DNA of 43,258 nucleotides from Planctomycetota bacterium (GCA_027623235.1 JAQBVJ010000059.1:1-43258), one strand, 5' to 3'. Shown: positions 1-9,840, counted from the first letter of the stretch. Notes: generated from the sequence alone by a model not told the origin. Numbers and translations: made by a program.

Positions 1-110
1 TTAGCAGCTTGTTGAAGCAGGTAGCGGCACGGCGCAAGCCGTCCGGTCTGGCCGCCTTTCCCCATGCAAAACCGGGCGGCTTGCGCCGCTCCGCTACCTC
101 CCGCCGGTTT
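1..110. repeat. Palindromic interspersed repeat, copy 1 (cut by window start)
   Basis: Two 27-base arms at 21-47 and 71-97 are inverted copies of each other (24 of 27 match) and would form a strong hairpin. The bases before the left arm (about 3-18) resemble the left flank of the copy at 9898-10060, so the element probably starts upstream of the window. The arm with GGCGCAAGCC recurs at 9945-9971. An ATG at 64 lies in the loop and opens a frame into the sulfatase, but this is repeat sequence and not the likely start. Confidence 0.8.
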
Positions 111-147
111 GACGTTTTGCAACGAACCACTCATTGAGGAATTGACG

Positions 148-1836
148 GTGAATCAGCAGTTACGTTTTTGTCGCACGTGCTTCGTTCCGGGGAAAGCGTG
201 GCAAGTCCTTGCCGTGCTGGTACCGTCGCTGCAACTTCTCAGTCAGCACCTGCTTGTGGCGGCCGAGACGACGAGCCGGCCGAACATTGTCTACATCATG
301 GCCGACGATATGGGCATCGGCGATGTGAGGTGTTTCGGTGGAGATCGCAGCCGGATCGACACACCTCACCTGGACGCACTGGCGGCGAGCGGAGTGAAGT
401 TTACGGACGCTCACAGCGTCGCGGCGGTCTGCGTGCCGTCTCGCGTGTCGATCATGACCGGGCGTTATGCCTGGCGAACTCGCGGGGCCACAAGGAACGG
501 GCCGTGGGGGTTCATCGGGCCTCGGTTGAAGGCGAACGATTTCACGCTGGGGCGGATGCTGAAGGCGGCGGGGTATCGGACGGGCTATGTCGGCAAGTGG
601 CACCTGGGCACAGAGATGACCACAACGAACGATGAGGTTCAGGGGCCGACCAATGTCGATTACACGAAGCCGGTGAAGTTCGGGCCGAAGGAATACGGCT
701 TTGACTCCAGCTTCATTCTCCCCGGGTCGCTCGACATGTTTCCCTATGCGTACATCAAGGACGGCTCGTGGGTCGGCAACGTGACGGCTCAAAAAGGGTG
801 GAGTGCCTTTAACCGGGTTGGGCCGGCTGAGGAACACTTCAAGGACACCGAAGTGCTCGATACGTTTTCGACTCAGTCGGAGGACTTCATTGCAAAGAGT
901 GCTGAGGCCGCGAAAGAGGGAAAGCCGTTTTTCCTTTACCTCGCGCTGACTTCACCGCACACGCCGCTGTCTCCGCGGAAGGAGTTTCAAGGCCGAAGCC
1001 AGATGGGCGTTTACGGCGCCTTCGTGATGGAGACAGACGATTGCGTCGGGCGAGTCATGAAGGCTCTCGTGGAAAACGGACTCGCCGAAAACACGCTGTT
1101 CATCGCGACATCCGATCACGGAGCCGCTTCGTACGCCGGCTTCAAGAAGGAGGCCACGCCGGCTCAGATCCACGACCTCGAAGCGAAGGGTCATTACCCG
1201 AGCGGCATTTACCGTGGCTACAAGTTTTCGATTTACGAAGGAGGGCACCGCATCCCGCTGATCGTCCGCTGGCCGGGTGTCGTGCCGCCGGGGTCCGAGT
1301 GTGACCGGCTGGTCGGGCTCAACGACCTGATGGCGACGCTGGCCGACGTGACGGCAACGAAGCTGAGTCCGACTCAGGCGGGCGACTCGCTCAGCTACCT
1401 GCCGCTGCTGAAGGATCCGAAATCGAAACCGACCCGGCAGACGATGATCCAGCAGTCGACGACGGTCTTCGCGGTTCGCAGCGGAGTCTGGAAGCTCTGC
1501 GTCGACCCCGGCAGCGGAGCTCTCGGCGTTTACGGAAACCTGCCTCTGCCGGATGACGCCTGGAAGCAAGCGGTCCAGGAATTCGGCAGGACTCCCAATC
1601 GAAGCGATCTGAGAAACACGTCCTTCGTGCAGCTGTTCAATCTGAAAGACGATCCGACCGAGTCAAAAAACCTCGCCGCAGAACGTCCGGAGCTGGTCAA
1701 GGAACTGTTCGCCATCCTCGACGACCAGATCGAACGAGGCCGCAGCACACCCGGCCCGAAACTGGAAAATGACTTTCCGCAGATCAACATCCACAACCGC
1801 GTTCCGGAGTTTGTGTTTAAAAACGCCTCTCAATGA
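148..1836 (+). CDS. Secreted sulfatase (arylsulfatase family)
   Basis: Hydrolyses sulfate esters, probably on polysaccharides or glycans, in the periplasm or outside the cell. The start chosen is GTG 148, with GAGGA about eight bases upstream. It gives 562 residues opening with a hydrophobic signal peptide (about 18-40) just before the first sulfatase strand NIVYIMADD, whose two Asp (53, 54) are metal ligands. The CVPSR motif has Cys95 in the place of the residue matured to formylglycine, so a maturase encoded elsewhere is needed. GKWHLG and SDHG motifs follow. The ATG at 64 would add 28 residues encoded by a palindromic repeat and is less likely. Nothing nearby fixes the substrate. Large sulfatase sets are typical of planctomycetes. 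Confidence 0.93.
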   Translation: MNQQLRFCRTCFVPGKAWQVLAVLVPSLQLLSQHLLVAAETTSRPNIVYIMADDMGIGDVRCFGGDRSRIDTPHLDALAASGVKFTDAHSVAAVCVPSRVSIMTGRYAWRTRGATRNGPWGFIGPRLKANDFTLGRMLKAAGYRTGYVGKWHLGTEMTTTNDEVQGPTNVDYTKPVKFGPKEYGFDSSFILPGSLDMFPYAYIKDGSWVGNVTAQKGWSAFNRVGPAEEHFKDTEVLDTFSTQSEDFIAKSAEAAKEGKPFFLYLALTSPHTPLSPRKEFQGRSQMGVYGAFVMETDDCVGRVMKALVENGLAENTLFIATSDHGAASYAGFKKEATPAQIHDLEAKGHYPSGIYRGYKFSIYEGGHRIPLIVRWPGVVPPGSECDRLVGLNDLMATLADVTATKLSPTQAGDSLSYLPLLKDPKSKPTRQTMIQQSTTVFAVRSGVWKLCVDPGSGALGVYGNLPLPDDAWKQAVQEFGRTPNRSDLRNTSFVQLFNLKDDPTESKNLAAERPELVKELFAILDDQIERGRSTPGPKLENDFPQINIHNRVPEFVFKNASQ

Positions 1837-1998
1837 GGGGCCGCAAGGAGGCGCAGAAATCGCAAGATGCAATGCGGTATTTCACATTCTCAACCGGAAA
1901 GAGTCTTCCGACTGAGCCCGGCTTTATTTTTGCGTCCTATGTGACTCTTTGTGGCAACACAATTCACACCGATCCTCACAGAAAGTGAAACCCGAATC

Positions 1999-3234
1999 AT
2001 GTCTGGCCGAGTTCTCATCATTGGCACCTTCGATTCCAAAGCCGACGAATTCGCTTTTCTTCGTGAACGGATTATCGAGAACGGCTGCGAGGTCATCGCG
2101 GTCAACGCCGGAGTCGACGGGTCGACCGATCTGTTCCCGATCGAAGTTGAAGCCAGCATCGTGGCTTTTGAAGGAGGGGAGGCTCTTGCGGCGCTGCGTG
2201 ACCTGCGCGATCGCGGACAGGCCATCTCAGTCATGAGTTACGGGTCGGCTGTGATCGCGAAGCGACTGTTTGATGAGGGGCGTTTTGACGGCATCATCGG
2301 CATGGGTGGTTCCGGCGGAACGGGGATCGTGACGGCCGCGATGCGGGCTCTGCCCCTGGGCGTGCCGAAGGTCTGCGTCTCGACGCTGGCGGCGGGCGAT
2401 GTCTCGCCGTTTGTCGGCACGAAGGACATCGTGATGATCCCGTCGATCGTCGACGTGGCCGGCGTGAATCGAATCTCGCGTACGATCCTCACCCGAGCGG
2501 CGGGAGCCATTTGCGGGATGATCGCTGCAAAGATTCCCGAAGCGACCGACGAGCGACCGCTCATCGCGGCCAGCATGTTCGGCAACACGACCGACTGCGT
2601 CGACGCGTGCCGAGCGGCGCTCGACGGGCACGGATACGAGACGCTCGTGTTTCACGCGACCGGAACCGGCGGGCGGATTCTCGAATCGCTCGCTGCGGAA
2701 GGGCTTGTCGATGCCGTGCTCGACATCACAACGACCGAGTGGGCGGACGAGTTGTGCGGCGGAATTCTCTCGGCGGGTCCCGAGCGGCTTGACGCGCCGG
2801 GCCGGTGCGGGTTGCCCCACCTGATCGTTCCCGGCTGCCTCGACATGTGCAACTTTGGCCCGATGAGCACTGTGCCGGAGCGACACCGCACAGCCAATCG
2901 AAATTTCTACGAGTGGACCGACGCGGTCACGCTGATGCGGACAACCGTTGAGGAGAACCGGCAGCTGGGCGAGATCTTTGCCCGGAAAGCGAACGCCGCG
3001 TCGGGACCGGTGGCATTCCTGATCCCGCTGCGAGGCGTCTCGGTTCTCGACGGAGACGGCGAGCTGTTCTGCGATCGCGAGGCCGATGCCGCCTTCACCT
3101 CGTCGCTTCGTGAGCACCTGCGCGAGGACATTCCGGTGGTGGAACTCGACGCAAACATCAACGATCCGGAATTCGCCGCGAAGGCCGTTGAGATGATGCT
3201 GGAGCTGATTTCCAATCGGCCCGCGTCTCCTTGA
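1999..3234 (+). CDS. Tm-1-like ATP-binding protein (UPF0261 family)
   Basis: A 411-residue protein of the UPF0261/Tm-1-like family. The N-terminal half carries GTFDSKADE near the start and a glycine-rich GMGGSGGTG segment (about 95-103) expected to bind nucleotide. The C-terminal half is the TIM-barrel-like part found in this family, with CLDMCNFGP and IPLRGVS segments. The plant homologue Tm-1 binds a viral replicase; the bacterial role is unknown, though some members sit with catabolic genes. GTG 1951 in the same frame would add 16 residues, but ATG 1999 starts just before the conserved first strand. It follows the sulfatase by about 160 bases and may be transcribed separately. Confidence 0.88.
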   Translation: MSGRVLIIGTFDSKADEFAFLRERIIENGCEVIAVNAGVDGSTDLFPIEVEASIVAFEGGEALAALRDLRDRGQAISVMSYGSAVIAKRLFDEGRFDGIIGMGGSGGTGIVTAAMRALPLGVPKVCVSTLAAGDVSPFVGTKDIVMIPSIVDVAGVNRISRTILTRAAGAICGMIAAKIPEATDERPLIAASMFGNTTDCVDACRAALDGHGYETLVFHATGTGGRILESLAAEGLVDAVLDITTTEWADELCGGILSAGPERLDAPGRCGLPHLIVPGCLDMCNFGPMSTVPERHRTANRNFYEWTDAVTLMRTTVEENRQLGEIFARKANAASGPVAFLIPLRGVSVLDGDGELFCDREADAAFTSSLREHLREDIPVVELDANINDPEFAAKAVEMMLELISNRPASP

Positions 3235-3447
3235 AGTCCGAACTGGTGGGACTACCATCCGTCGTTGCTGGCCGACGAGAATTCGTTCGGCCGAAGCAGA
3301 GTCGGCCGGATCAAGCGAAGCGATGCTCCGGCATCCTGCTGCCGGAACGTCGTCGCTTTGCTCCTCGGTCCGGCCTGCGTCGATGGGACGCTCCTTAACG
3401 GCCTGCGACGAATTCACCCCTGATAACGAACATCCTGGAGTTTTCTG

Positions 3448-5355
3448 ATGACCGAAACCGCCACCACGGAATTCGAATTTCAGGCGGAGATTGCACAGCT
3501 TCTGCATCTGCTGTCGCACTCGCTGTACCAGAACAAAGAGATTGCGATCCGCGAACTTGTGTCGAATGCGTCCGACGCGATTGACCGGTTCCGCCACCTC
3601 GCGCTGACCGATTCGGATCAGAACACGGATGATCTGGGTATTTTTCTTGAGCCCGACTCGGAGAAAAAGGTCCTCACGATCCGTGACAACGGCGTCGGGA
3701 TGACTCACGACGAGCTCGTGAAGAACCTGGGCACGATCGCTCACAGCGGGTCGAAGGAGTTTCTGACGAAGCTCGCAGAGAGCGACAAGAAGGACGAGGT
3801 GTCGCTGATCGGTCAGTTTGGCGTCGGATTTTACTCGGCGTTCATGCTCGCCGACAAAGTCGAAGTGGTGACGCGAAGCTACCAGGAAGACAGCGGCTGG
3901 AAGTGGACGTCGGATGGTTCGGGCAAGTTCACGATCGAAGCCGAAGACGGGCTCGAACGCGGCACGCAGATTCGACTGCACCTCAAAGATGACATGGGCG
4001 AGTTTTCTCAGAAGTTCCGCCTCAAGCACATCCTCACCGAGTATTCCACGTTCGTTCCGTACCCGATCAAGCTGGACGGCGAGCACGTCAACGAGCAGAA
4101 GCCGATCTGGGTTGAGCCGAAATCGCAGGTCACCGACGAGCAGTACAAAGGCTTTTACCATTTCCTGTCGAAGCGGTCTCACGAGGACCCGTTGTGGCAT
4201 CTGCATCTGACGGCCGATTCGCCGTTTCAGTTTCACGCCGTTCTGTTCTGCCCGCCGACGAACATGGAGCTGATGGGCTTCGGCAAGGCCGAGCACGGGC
4301 TCAGTCTGTGTGCGAAGCGAATCCTCGTGCAGAACAACAGTCGCGAGCTGCTGCCCGAATACCTGCGGTTCCTGCACGGCCTGGTCGATTCGGCGGATCT
4401 GCCGCTGAACGTCTCGCGGCAGGCTCTGCAGGACAACAGCGTGTTCCGCAAAATTCGCAACGTACTGACAAAGCGCGTGCTGAGTCACCTCGACAAAATG
4501 GGCACGAGTTCCGCTGACGAGTACCACAAGTTCTACGAGCAGTTTGGACCGGTCCTGCGTGAGGGCGTCGCGTCCGACTTCGAGAACCGCGACACGCTTG
4601 GCAAGCTGCTGCGGTTCAAGTCGTCTCACGGAGACGACCGCACGGCGCAGGTTTCGCTGACGGATTACGTTGGGCGGTTGTCTGCAGATCAGACCCAGAT
4701 CTACTACCACACCGGCCCCGATCTGAAGTCGCTCGAACGAAGTCCCAACATGGAGGCCTTCACTTCGCGCGGCATCGAGGTGCTGTACCTGACCGACCCG
4801 GTCGACGAGTTTGTGCTCAACCATCTCGGACAGTTTGAGGAGAAAGACCTCGTCTCGATCGACTCGGCCGAAGTCAAGCTGCCGGACGCGGCGAAGAAGG
4901 AAGACGACGAGGACGAATCGTCTGAAGAAAAGAAAGACAAGTCCGCATCGCCGGCCGGATTCGAACGAGTGGTCGAGCTGGTCAAGGAAGCGCTCGGTGA
5001 TCAGGTCGAGGACGTTCGCAAGTCGGACCGGCTCACGACGAGTGCCTGCTGCCTGGTCAGCCCGGAGGGAGCTCCCAGCGCACAGCTTCAGAAAGTCCTT
5101 GCCCAGGCCAGTGACGAGTTTCCCGGATTCAAACGGGTCTTCGAATTAAATCCGACGCACCCGCTGGTCGCTCGTCTTTGCGAGTTGTCCGGCAACGGCG
5201 ATCACGAGGCCTTCATCAAATCGTGCGGCAGCCAGTTGTTCACAAACGCGATGCTGATGGAGGGTCTGGTCCCGGACGTCCACTCGACAACCGACCGGAT
5301 CACCGGCTTCATGGAAGAGCTGGCGGGAACTCGGTCACCGATCGCCGGCGCTTGA
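3448..5355 (+). CDS. htpG: Molecular chaperone HtpG (Hsp90)
   Basis: Cytosolic ATP-dependent Hsp90 chaperone of 635 residues, close to the usual bacterial length. The N-terminal GHKL ATPase domain shows NKEIAIRELVSNASDA with its Mg-binding Asn, DNGVGM and GQFGVGFYSAF. The middle domain carries NVSRQALQ, with the Arg that contacts ATP phosphate. The C-terminal dimerisation part is preceded by an acidic-lysine linker (about 478-500, rich in D, E and K) that is longer than in the E. coli protein. ATG 3448 follows a CTGGAG at about 3434. It stands alone between gaps of about 210 and 260 bases. Confidence 0.97.
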   Translation: MTETATTEFEFQAEIAQLLHLLSHSLYQNKEIAIRELVSNASDAIDRFRHLALTDSDQNTDDLGIFLEPDSEKKVLTIRDNGVGMTHDELVKNLGTIAHSGSKEFLTKLAESDKKDEVSLIGQFGVGFYSAFMLADKVEVVTRSYQEDSGWKWTSDGSGKFTIEAEDGLERGTQIRLHLKDDMGEFSQKFRLKHILTEYSTFVPYPIKLDGEHVNEQKPIWVEPKSQVTDEQYKGFYHFLSKRSHEDPLWHLHLTADSPFQFHAVLFCPPTNMELMGFGKAEHGLSLCAKRILVQNNSRELLPEYLRFLHGLVDSADLPLNVSRQALQDNSVFRKIRNVLTKRVLSHLDKMGTSSADEYHKFYEQFGPVLREGVASDFENRDTLGKLLRFKSSHGDDRTAQVSLTDYVGRLSADQTQIYYHTGPDLKSLERSPNMEAFTSRGIEVLYLTDPVDEFVLNHLGQFEEKDLVSIDSAEVKLPDAAKKEDDEDESSEEKKDKSASPAGFERVVELVKEALGDQVEDVRKSDRLTTSACCLVSPEGAPSAQLQKVLAQASDEFPGFKRVFELNPTHPLVARLCELSGNGDHEAFIKSCGSQLFTNAMLMEGLVPDVHSTTDRITGFMEELAGTRSPIAGA

Positions 5356-5390
5356 AGCGGCCGCGCGGGAAGAGATTCGAAAAAACAGGG

Positions 5391-5455
5391 CACACGAAGA
5401 CACAAAGCCACGAAGAGCTGGTCCTGTTTTCTTCGTGGCTTTGTGTCTTCGTGTG
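5391..5455. repeat. Perfect 25-bp inverted repeat downstream of htpG
   Basis: Arms at 5391-5415 and 5431-5455 are exact reverse complements built from the CACGAAGACACAAAG word, with a 15-base loop. The same word family recurs as a weaker palindrome at 28853-28947. No T-run follows, so it is an interspersed palindrome more than a standard intrinsic terminator, though it could protect the htpG mRNA 3' end. Confidence 0.9.
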
Positions 5456-5616
5456 AGAATCAAGTCGTGACCGGGAACCGTGCCGTGTATTTCCGTTTCT
5501 TCCGTGGTTTCTGCAGCCGCGCGTCGCGAGACCCGGTCGTCGCGAATGGGCGGGCGACCTGCTAAAACCCGCTCGACGCTTCCAGTTTGAAGACGACTCT
5601 GACGGAGCAGGGGCTC

Positions 5617-7629
5617 GTGTCGCGAATTCAGCAGCTAGACCAGAGCATCATCAATAAGATCGCCGCCGGTGAGGTCATCGAGCGGCCGGCGAATGTCGTC
5701 AAGGAGCTGCTTGAAAACAGCGTCGACGCGCTCTCAACGCGGATCGACGTCGACATCCTTGAGGGCGGGGCGGACCTGATCCGCATTTCGGACAACGGCG
5801 AGGGCATCCACCCGGACGACATCCACCTCGCCGTGTCCAGCCACGCGACCAGCAAGATCGTCACCGCCGAAGACCTCTTTCATATTCAGACGATGGGCTT
5901 TCGTGGCGAGGCACTCGCGTCGATTTCCGAAGTCAGCAACTTCCGAATTCGGACACGGCAGCACGACGCACTCGCCGGAACGGAGATGACGGTCGACTGC
6001 GGCAAGCGATCTGAGCCGCAACCGGTCGGGTGTCCACCGGGAACGACGATTGAAATTCGGAACCTGTTTGCGAGCACGCCGGTCCGTCGCAAATTCATGC
6101 GGACGAAGGGGACCGAGTTCGGCCACATCAGTGAGCAGTTCACGCGAGTGGCACTCGCCAACCCGCGGCTGCACATGACTCTGCGGCATAACAATAAAAC
6201 GGTGTTTGATCTGCCGCCGACGGATCGGCTGATCGACCGCCTGGAACTGTTCTTCGGGACGTCGCTGACCGAGCAGCTGATCTTTGTCGAAAGCGAAGCC
6301 AGCGATGTGAGGATCTCTGGTTACGTCGCTCACCCGCACACGAGTAAGTCCAGCCGCAAGTCGCAGCACCTGTTCCTGAACGGTCGCTGGTTCCAGGATC
6401 GCTCGATCCAGCACGCTTTAACAGAGGCGTATCGCGGTCTGCTGATGATCGGTCGGCAGCCGATCGCGTTTCTGTTTATCGACATGCCGCCGAGCTTTTT
6501 CGACGTCAATGTTCACCCGACGAAAATCGAAGTCCGCTTCGTCGACGGGCAACACCTTTACCGGCAGACGCTCGCGCTGATCCGTACGAAGTTTCTGTCG
6601 ATGGACCTCGATTCGGACTTCAAGCTCAAGCAGGAGAAGGCGAATTCGGGCGAGACCGGTTCGCAGCAGAAGGAGCTTCAGGTTGAGCTCTCCGCGTGGG
6701 CAGAGAAGCAGGCGGGCGCCGCCACAGCCAACAGCGGCTACCTGGGCGAGTCGGCTCCGCTGACAACCTGGTCGGTCCACAACGAGGCGTCGCGGAATGG
6801 CGGCGACGGAAGCAGCGCGGCGACGCGGCTCAGTGCGGCGGCAGGCGTTGCCCCTTCGATCCCGGAAACGCACGAAGCGGCCAACGAGTTTTTCTCGCAG
6901 CGGGAAGACGAGACGGGCGCAACGCCGGTCAAAGTCGACGAGTCCGGATCCGCATCCGAGGAAGCAGCGGACGCACCGGAGCAGGGGGCCGTGCTTGAAG
7001 CCACAACTCCCGGTCCGGCGGCTGTGCTTCGCGGACCGGTCACGGGTTCCGTCAGCGATGTGCGGGCGATGCAGATCCTCGATTGTTATCTGGTTGTCGA
7101 CACGGGCGACGGGCTCACCATCATTGACCAGCACGCTCTCCACGAACGGATCATGTACGAGTACCTGCGGCCGCGCGTGCTGAATAAGTCGGTCGAATCG
7201 CAAAGGCTGCTCATTCCGGAAACGCTGGAGCTGTCGACAAAGGAAGCTGCCCTGCTCGTCGAACACGCGGACCTGCTTTCGCAGATCGGAATCGGTGTTG
7301 AGGAATTCGGGGCGAACACGGTCCTTGTCAACGCGTGGCCGGTGATGCTTCGCCGGGCGAACGTGGCCGAGTTGATGCGGGACGTGGCCGAGCAGTTTGA
7401 GTCTCACGAGCGAAAGCCGACTCGCCGCGACCTCATTGACGAGCTGCTTCAGATGATGTCGTGCAAGGCGGCGATCAAAGCCGGCCAGCGGCTGGCTCCC
7501 GAGGAGATCGACTCGCTGCTCGTCCAGCGGCACCTGGTCGACGACGCTCACCACTGTGTCCACGGTCGGCCCACGGCGTTGATTCTCAATCAGCACGAGC
7601 TGGATCGGCAGTTCGGCCGGCTTGGTTGA
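5617..7629 (+). CDS. mutL: DNA mismatch repair protein MutL
   Basis: MutL coordinates mismatch repair downstream of MutS. The N-terminal GHKL ATPase shows NKIAAGEVIERP, ELLENSVDA and GFRGEALASI. A low-complexity linker follows (roughly residues 330-470). The C-terminal domain has DQHALHERIMYE, the metal-dependent endonuclease motif DQHA(x)2E(x)4E, with the supporting SCKAAIKAG and CVHGRPT motifs. This MutL should therefore nick DNA itself, as in organisms without MutH. GTG 5617 gives a normal N-terminus (670 residues) behind GGAGCAGGGG; TTG 5587 in frame would add ten residues. It ends 134 bases before the redox operon and has no functional link to it. Confidence 0.95.
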   Translation: MSRIQQLDQSIINKIAAGEVIERPANVVKELLENSVDALSTRIDVDILEGGADLIRISDNGEGIHPDDIHLAVSSHATSKIVTAEDLFHIQTMGFRGEALASISEVSNFRIRTRQHDALAGTEMTVDCGKRSEPQPVGCPPGTTIEIRNLFASTPVRRKFMRTKGTEFGHISEQFTRVALANPRLHMTLRHNNKTVFDLPPTDRLIDRLELFFGTSLTEQLIFVESEASDVRISGYVAHPHTSKSSRKSQHLFLNGRWFQDRSIQHALTEAYRGLLMIGRQPIAFLFIDMPPSFFDVNVHPTKIEVRFVDGQHLYRQTLALIRTKFLSMDLDSDFKLKQEKANSGETGSQQKELQVELSAWAEKQAGAATANSGYLGESAPLTTWSVHNEASRNGGDGSSAATRLSAAAGVAPSIPETHEAANEFFSQREDETGATPVKVDESGSASEEAADAPEQGAVLEATTPGPAAVLRGPVTGSVSDVRAMQILDCYLVVDTGDGLTIIDQHALHERIMYEYLRPRVLNKSVESQRLLIPETLELSTKEAALLVEHADLLSQIGIGVEEFGANTVLVNAWPVMLRRANVAELMRDVAEQFESHERKPTRRDLIDELLQMMSCKAAIKAGQRLAPEEIDSLLVQRHLVDDAHHCVHGRPTALILNQHELDRQFGRLG

Positions 7630-7763
7630 GCGTTCCCAGGTGCCCGAAGAGACGGCGAGAGGCCGGACATTGCCTGTCTTCGCAGAAGGTTCCAACCGCT
7701 GTTGCCCGCCCCTCATCGATCACGTACCGTTGCGGATCCTCGTGTCAAACTCGGGAGAAACGT

Positions 7764-8657
7764 ATGAAAACGCTCAGTCAATCTGACTGGCGGGAATGGA
7801 TGTTCGCTGGAACCGCGCTGCTGGCGCTGGTCTTCGTCGTCGGATGCGGTGCTGATACTGACTCCGAGTCGCCCGCAACAGCTCCCGGTGGTTCCAGTCA
7901 ATCGACAGGATCCGACACGACTCCGTCCGGCGACGGCGGGACGGGCAACGGCGAAACAGCTGCGCAGAACCCGGACAGCGGTAAGCCAAAGGCCGGCACG
8001 TCCGAGACGAAACCCGAAGCAGCATCGACCGAGCCCGGAACGCTCACCGGAGTTGTCTCGTTTGAGGGAGCACTCCCCGCGCCACGAAAGATCCAGGCGA
8101 CGAAAGACGCTGCCATCTGCGGCAAGGGCGTGGAAGAAGTTCAGGACGTTCTCGTCAAGGACGGAAAACTCCACGGCGCCGTCGTCGAGCTGACGGTCAG
8201 GCAACAAGGCGACTGGACCTGGAACGATCCCAAAGACGGATACGTCGTTCGACAAAAAAACTGCCGCTTCTCGCCGCGACTGCTCGTCGCCCGCAATGGT
8301 GCCGAGCTGACGGTCTACAACGATGACTCCGTCGAACATAACGTCAACACAGGTCTGTGGAACGTCGTGCAGTCGCCCAGCAAGGAGCCGATCAAGCAGG
8401 GCATCAAGTTCTCCGGCACGCCTTTCATGCGGGTTACCTGTAACATCCACAACTGGATGGAAACGTGGGTCTACGTGGCGAGAACTCCGTACTACGCGGC
8501 GAGTGATGTCGACGGGAAATTCGAAATCCAAGGCATCCCACCTGGAAAATATCGAGCGACGATCATTCACCCGACGCTCGGCACACAACGGTTTTCTGCC
8601 GATGTCAAAGCCGGCGAGACCACGACCAACGATTTTGTATTTGAATCAAAAGATTGA
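7764..8657 (+). CDS. Cupredoxin-like lipoprotein with carboxypeptidase-regulatory domain
   Basis: A 297-residue exported lipoprotein. It has a signal peptide with lipobox VVGC (lipid-modified Cys28), then a Ser/Thr/Gly/Pro-rich linker (about 30-92). A plastocyanin-like fold follows with a complete set of candidate type-1 copper ligands: His192 in VEHN, then Cys226, His229 and Met232 in TCNIHNWM. The last 50 residues (DVDGKFEIQGIPPGKYR) match the carboxypeptidase regulatory-like repeat. ATG 7764 follows GGGAG. It is the first gene of the five-gene operon, 70 bases before the first peroxidase. By analogy with azurin and AioAB it could carry electrons to or from the Rieske/molybdenum enzyme, which is an inference. 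Many planctomycete proteins of this build are annotated only as hypothetical. Confidence 0.82.
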   Translation: MKTLSQSDWREWMFAGTALLALVFVVGCGADTDSESPATAPGGSSQSTGSDTTPSGDGGTGNGETAAQNPDSGKPKAGTSETKPEAASTEPGTLTGVVSFEGALPAPRKIQATKDAAICGKGVEEVQDVLVKDGKLHGAVVELTVRQQGDWTWNDPKDGYVVRQKNCRFSPRLLVARNGAELTVYNDDSVEHNVNTGLWNVVQSPSKEPIKQGIKFSGTPFMRVTCNIHNWMETWVYVARTPYYAASDVDGKFEIQGIPPGKYRATIIHPTLGTQRFSADVKAGETTTNDFVFESKD

Positions 8658-8727
8658 TCGCATTCCGACTGAGCCGGCTCACCCCAGGCCGCTCAGCGAG
8701 CACTCCGCCAGGCATCCGGGAAACGAC

Positions 8728-9840
8728 ATGCTGAAAAACCGGCTCAGACGAACTGCCTGCGCCCTCGCTGTGTGGTTTCTCGCGACGGTTTTTGGAAACG
8801 CTCAGGAGACGTCACCGAGACCGCTGGCTGTGCTGCCGAAGCTCGCAATTGATCTGCCCGCGAAAGAGGTCGCGCTGGGTCACAAGCTGTTCTTCGATAA
8901 GCGACTGTCCGGTGACGCGACGCTCAGCTGTGCGATGTGCCACGATCCGAAAAAAGGGTGGGCGGACGGCCTGCCACTTTCAAAGGGCTATCCAGGCACG
9001 CTGTATTTTCGAAACACGCCGACCGTCATGAACACCGCCCATGGAAAATACCTGTACTGGGATGGGCGACTCCCTGCGGCTGATCTGCCAACCGTCGTTC
9101 GCGACCACATTGCGGAAGCGCACTTTCTGCAGGCCGACGGTCGGCTCGTGATTGAGCGACTCCGCCAGGTGCCGGAGTACGAAGTTGAATTCAAATCCGT
9201 CTTTGGTGGCGAGCCGACCTACGGACGCATCCTCAACGCGACGGCAGCTTTCGTGAAGAGCCTGCGGTCTCAGGACGTCCCGTTCGACAAGTTTCTGGGT
9301 GGAGACGACGCGGCGATCAATGACTCGGCGAAGAGCGGCCTGGCTCTTTTCAAAGGGAAAGCCGGCTGCATTCGATGCCACGACGGAGCGATGCTGACGG
9401 ACGGGAAGTTTCACTCGCTGGGTCTGACGTCGAACCCGGACATTTTCCAGACACCGCTGCGACACATCACGTTTCGCCGTTTCTTCCGCACGCTGGGCGT
9501 TCCGAATTACCGGGCACTTCGTCAGGACGTTGGCTGTTACTGTGTCTCGAAAGACGAGAAGCAGCGCGAGCAGTTTCGGACACCGACACTCCGCGAGGTC
9601 AGTCGGACCGCGCCGTACATGCACGATGGCCAGCTCGCGACGCTGGAAGACGTCGTCGAGTTTTACAACGCGGGTGGAGGTCCTCGTGCAACGAAAGACC
9701 CGCTGCTGAAGCCGCTCGGTCTGACGGAACAGGAGAAGACGGATCTGGTGGAGTTCCTCAAAACGCTTTCCGGAAAACCGATCGAGTTCCCAGAGATCAA
9801 AGTTCCGGCCTACAAACTTCGTAAGCTCGGAGAGAACTGA
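8728..9840 (+). CDS. Di-heme cytochrome c peroxidase-like protein (IdrP-type), secreted
   Basis: A 370-residue protein of the bacterial cytochrome c peroxidase/MauG family. A Sec signal peptide (about 1-25, cleavage near GNAQ) sends it to the periplasm. Two c-type heme sites are visible: CAMCH (Cys68, Cys71, His72) and CIRCH (Cys214, Cys217, His218). The conserved TAPYMHDG near the C-terminus offers Met298 as a distal ligand. It reduces hydrogen peroxide with electrons from small donors. It resembles the next gene closely in layout, so the pair probably arose by duplication. In iodate reductase clusters two such proteins (IdrP1, IdrP2) are thought to remove peroxide made during catalysis; which one this corresponds to cannot be decided here. 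ATG 8728 starts the signal peptide. Confidence 0.9.
   Translation: MLKNRLRRTACALAVWFLATVFGNAQETSPRPLAVLPKLAIDLPAKEVALGHKLFFDKRLSGDATLSCAMCHDPKKGWADGLPLSKGYPGTLYFRNTPTVMNTAHGKYLYWDGRLPAADLPTVVRDHIAEAHFLQADGRLVIERLRQVPEYEVEFKSVFGGEPTYGRILNATAAFVKSLRSQDVPFDKFLGGDDAAINDSAKSGLALFKGKAGCIRCHDGAMLTDGKFHSLGLTSNPDIFQTPLRHITFRRFFRTLGVPNYRALRQDVGCYCVSKDEKQREQFRTPTLREVSRTAPYMHDGQLATLEDVVEFYNAGGGPRATKDPLLKPLGLTEQEKTDLVEFLKTLSGKPIEFPEIKVPAYKLRKLGEN

Noticed and set aside
64..147. Upstream ATG extending the sulfatase by 28 residues
   Set aside because: The extension is encoded by a palindromic repeat with no protein-like features. GTG 148 has a good ribosome site and starts directly before the signal peptide.
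2227..4824. Long open frame of 865 codons on the minus strand
   Set aside because: It is antisense to the Tm-1-like gene and htpG, both of which have clear family motifs. The encoded sequence is Arg/Val/Leu/Gln-rich without domains, a usual product of GC-rich antisense DNA.
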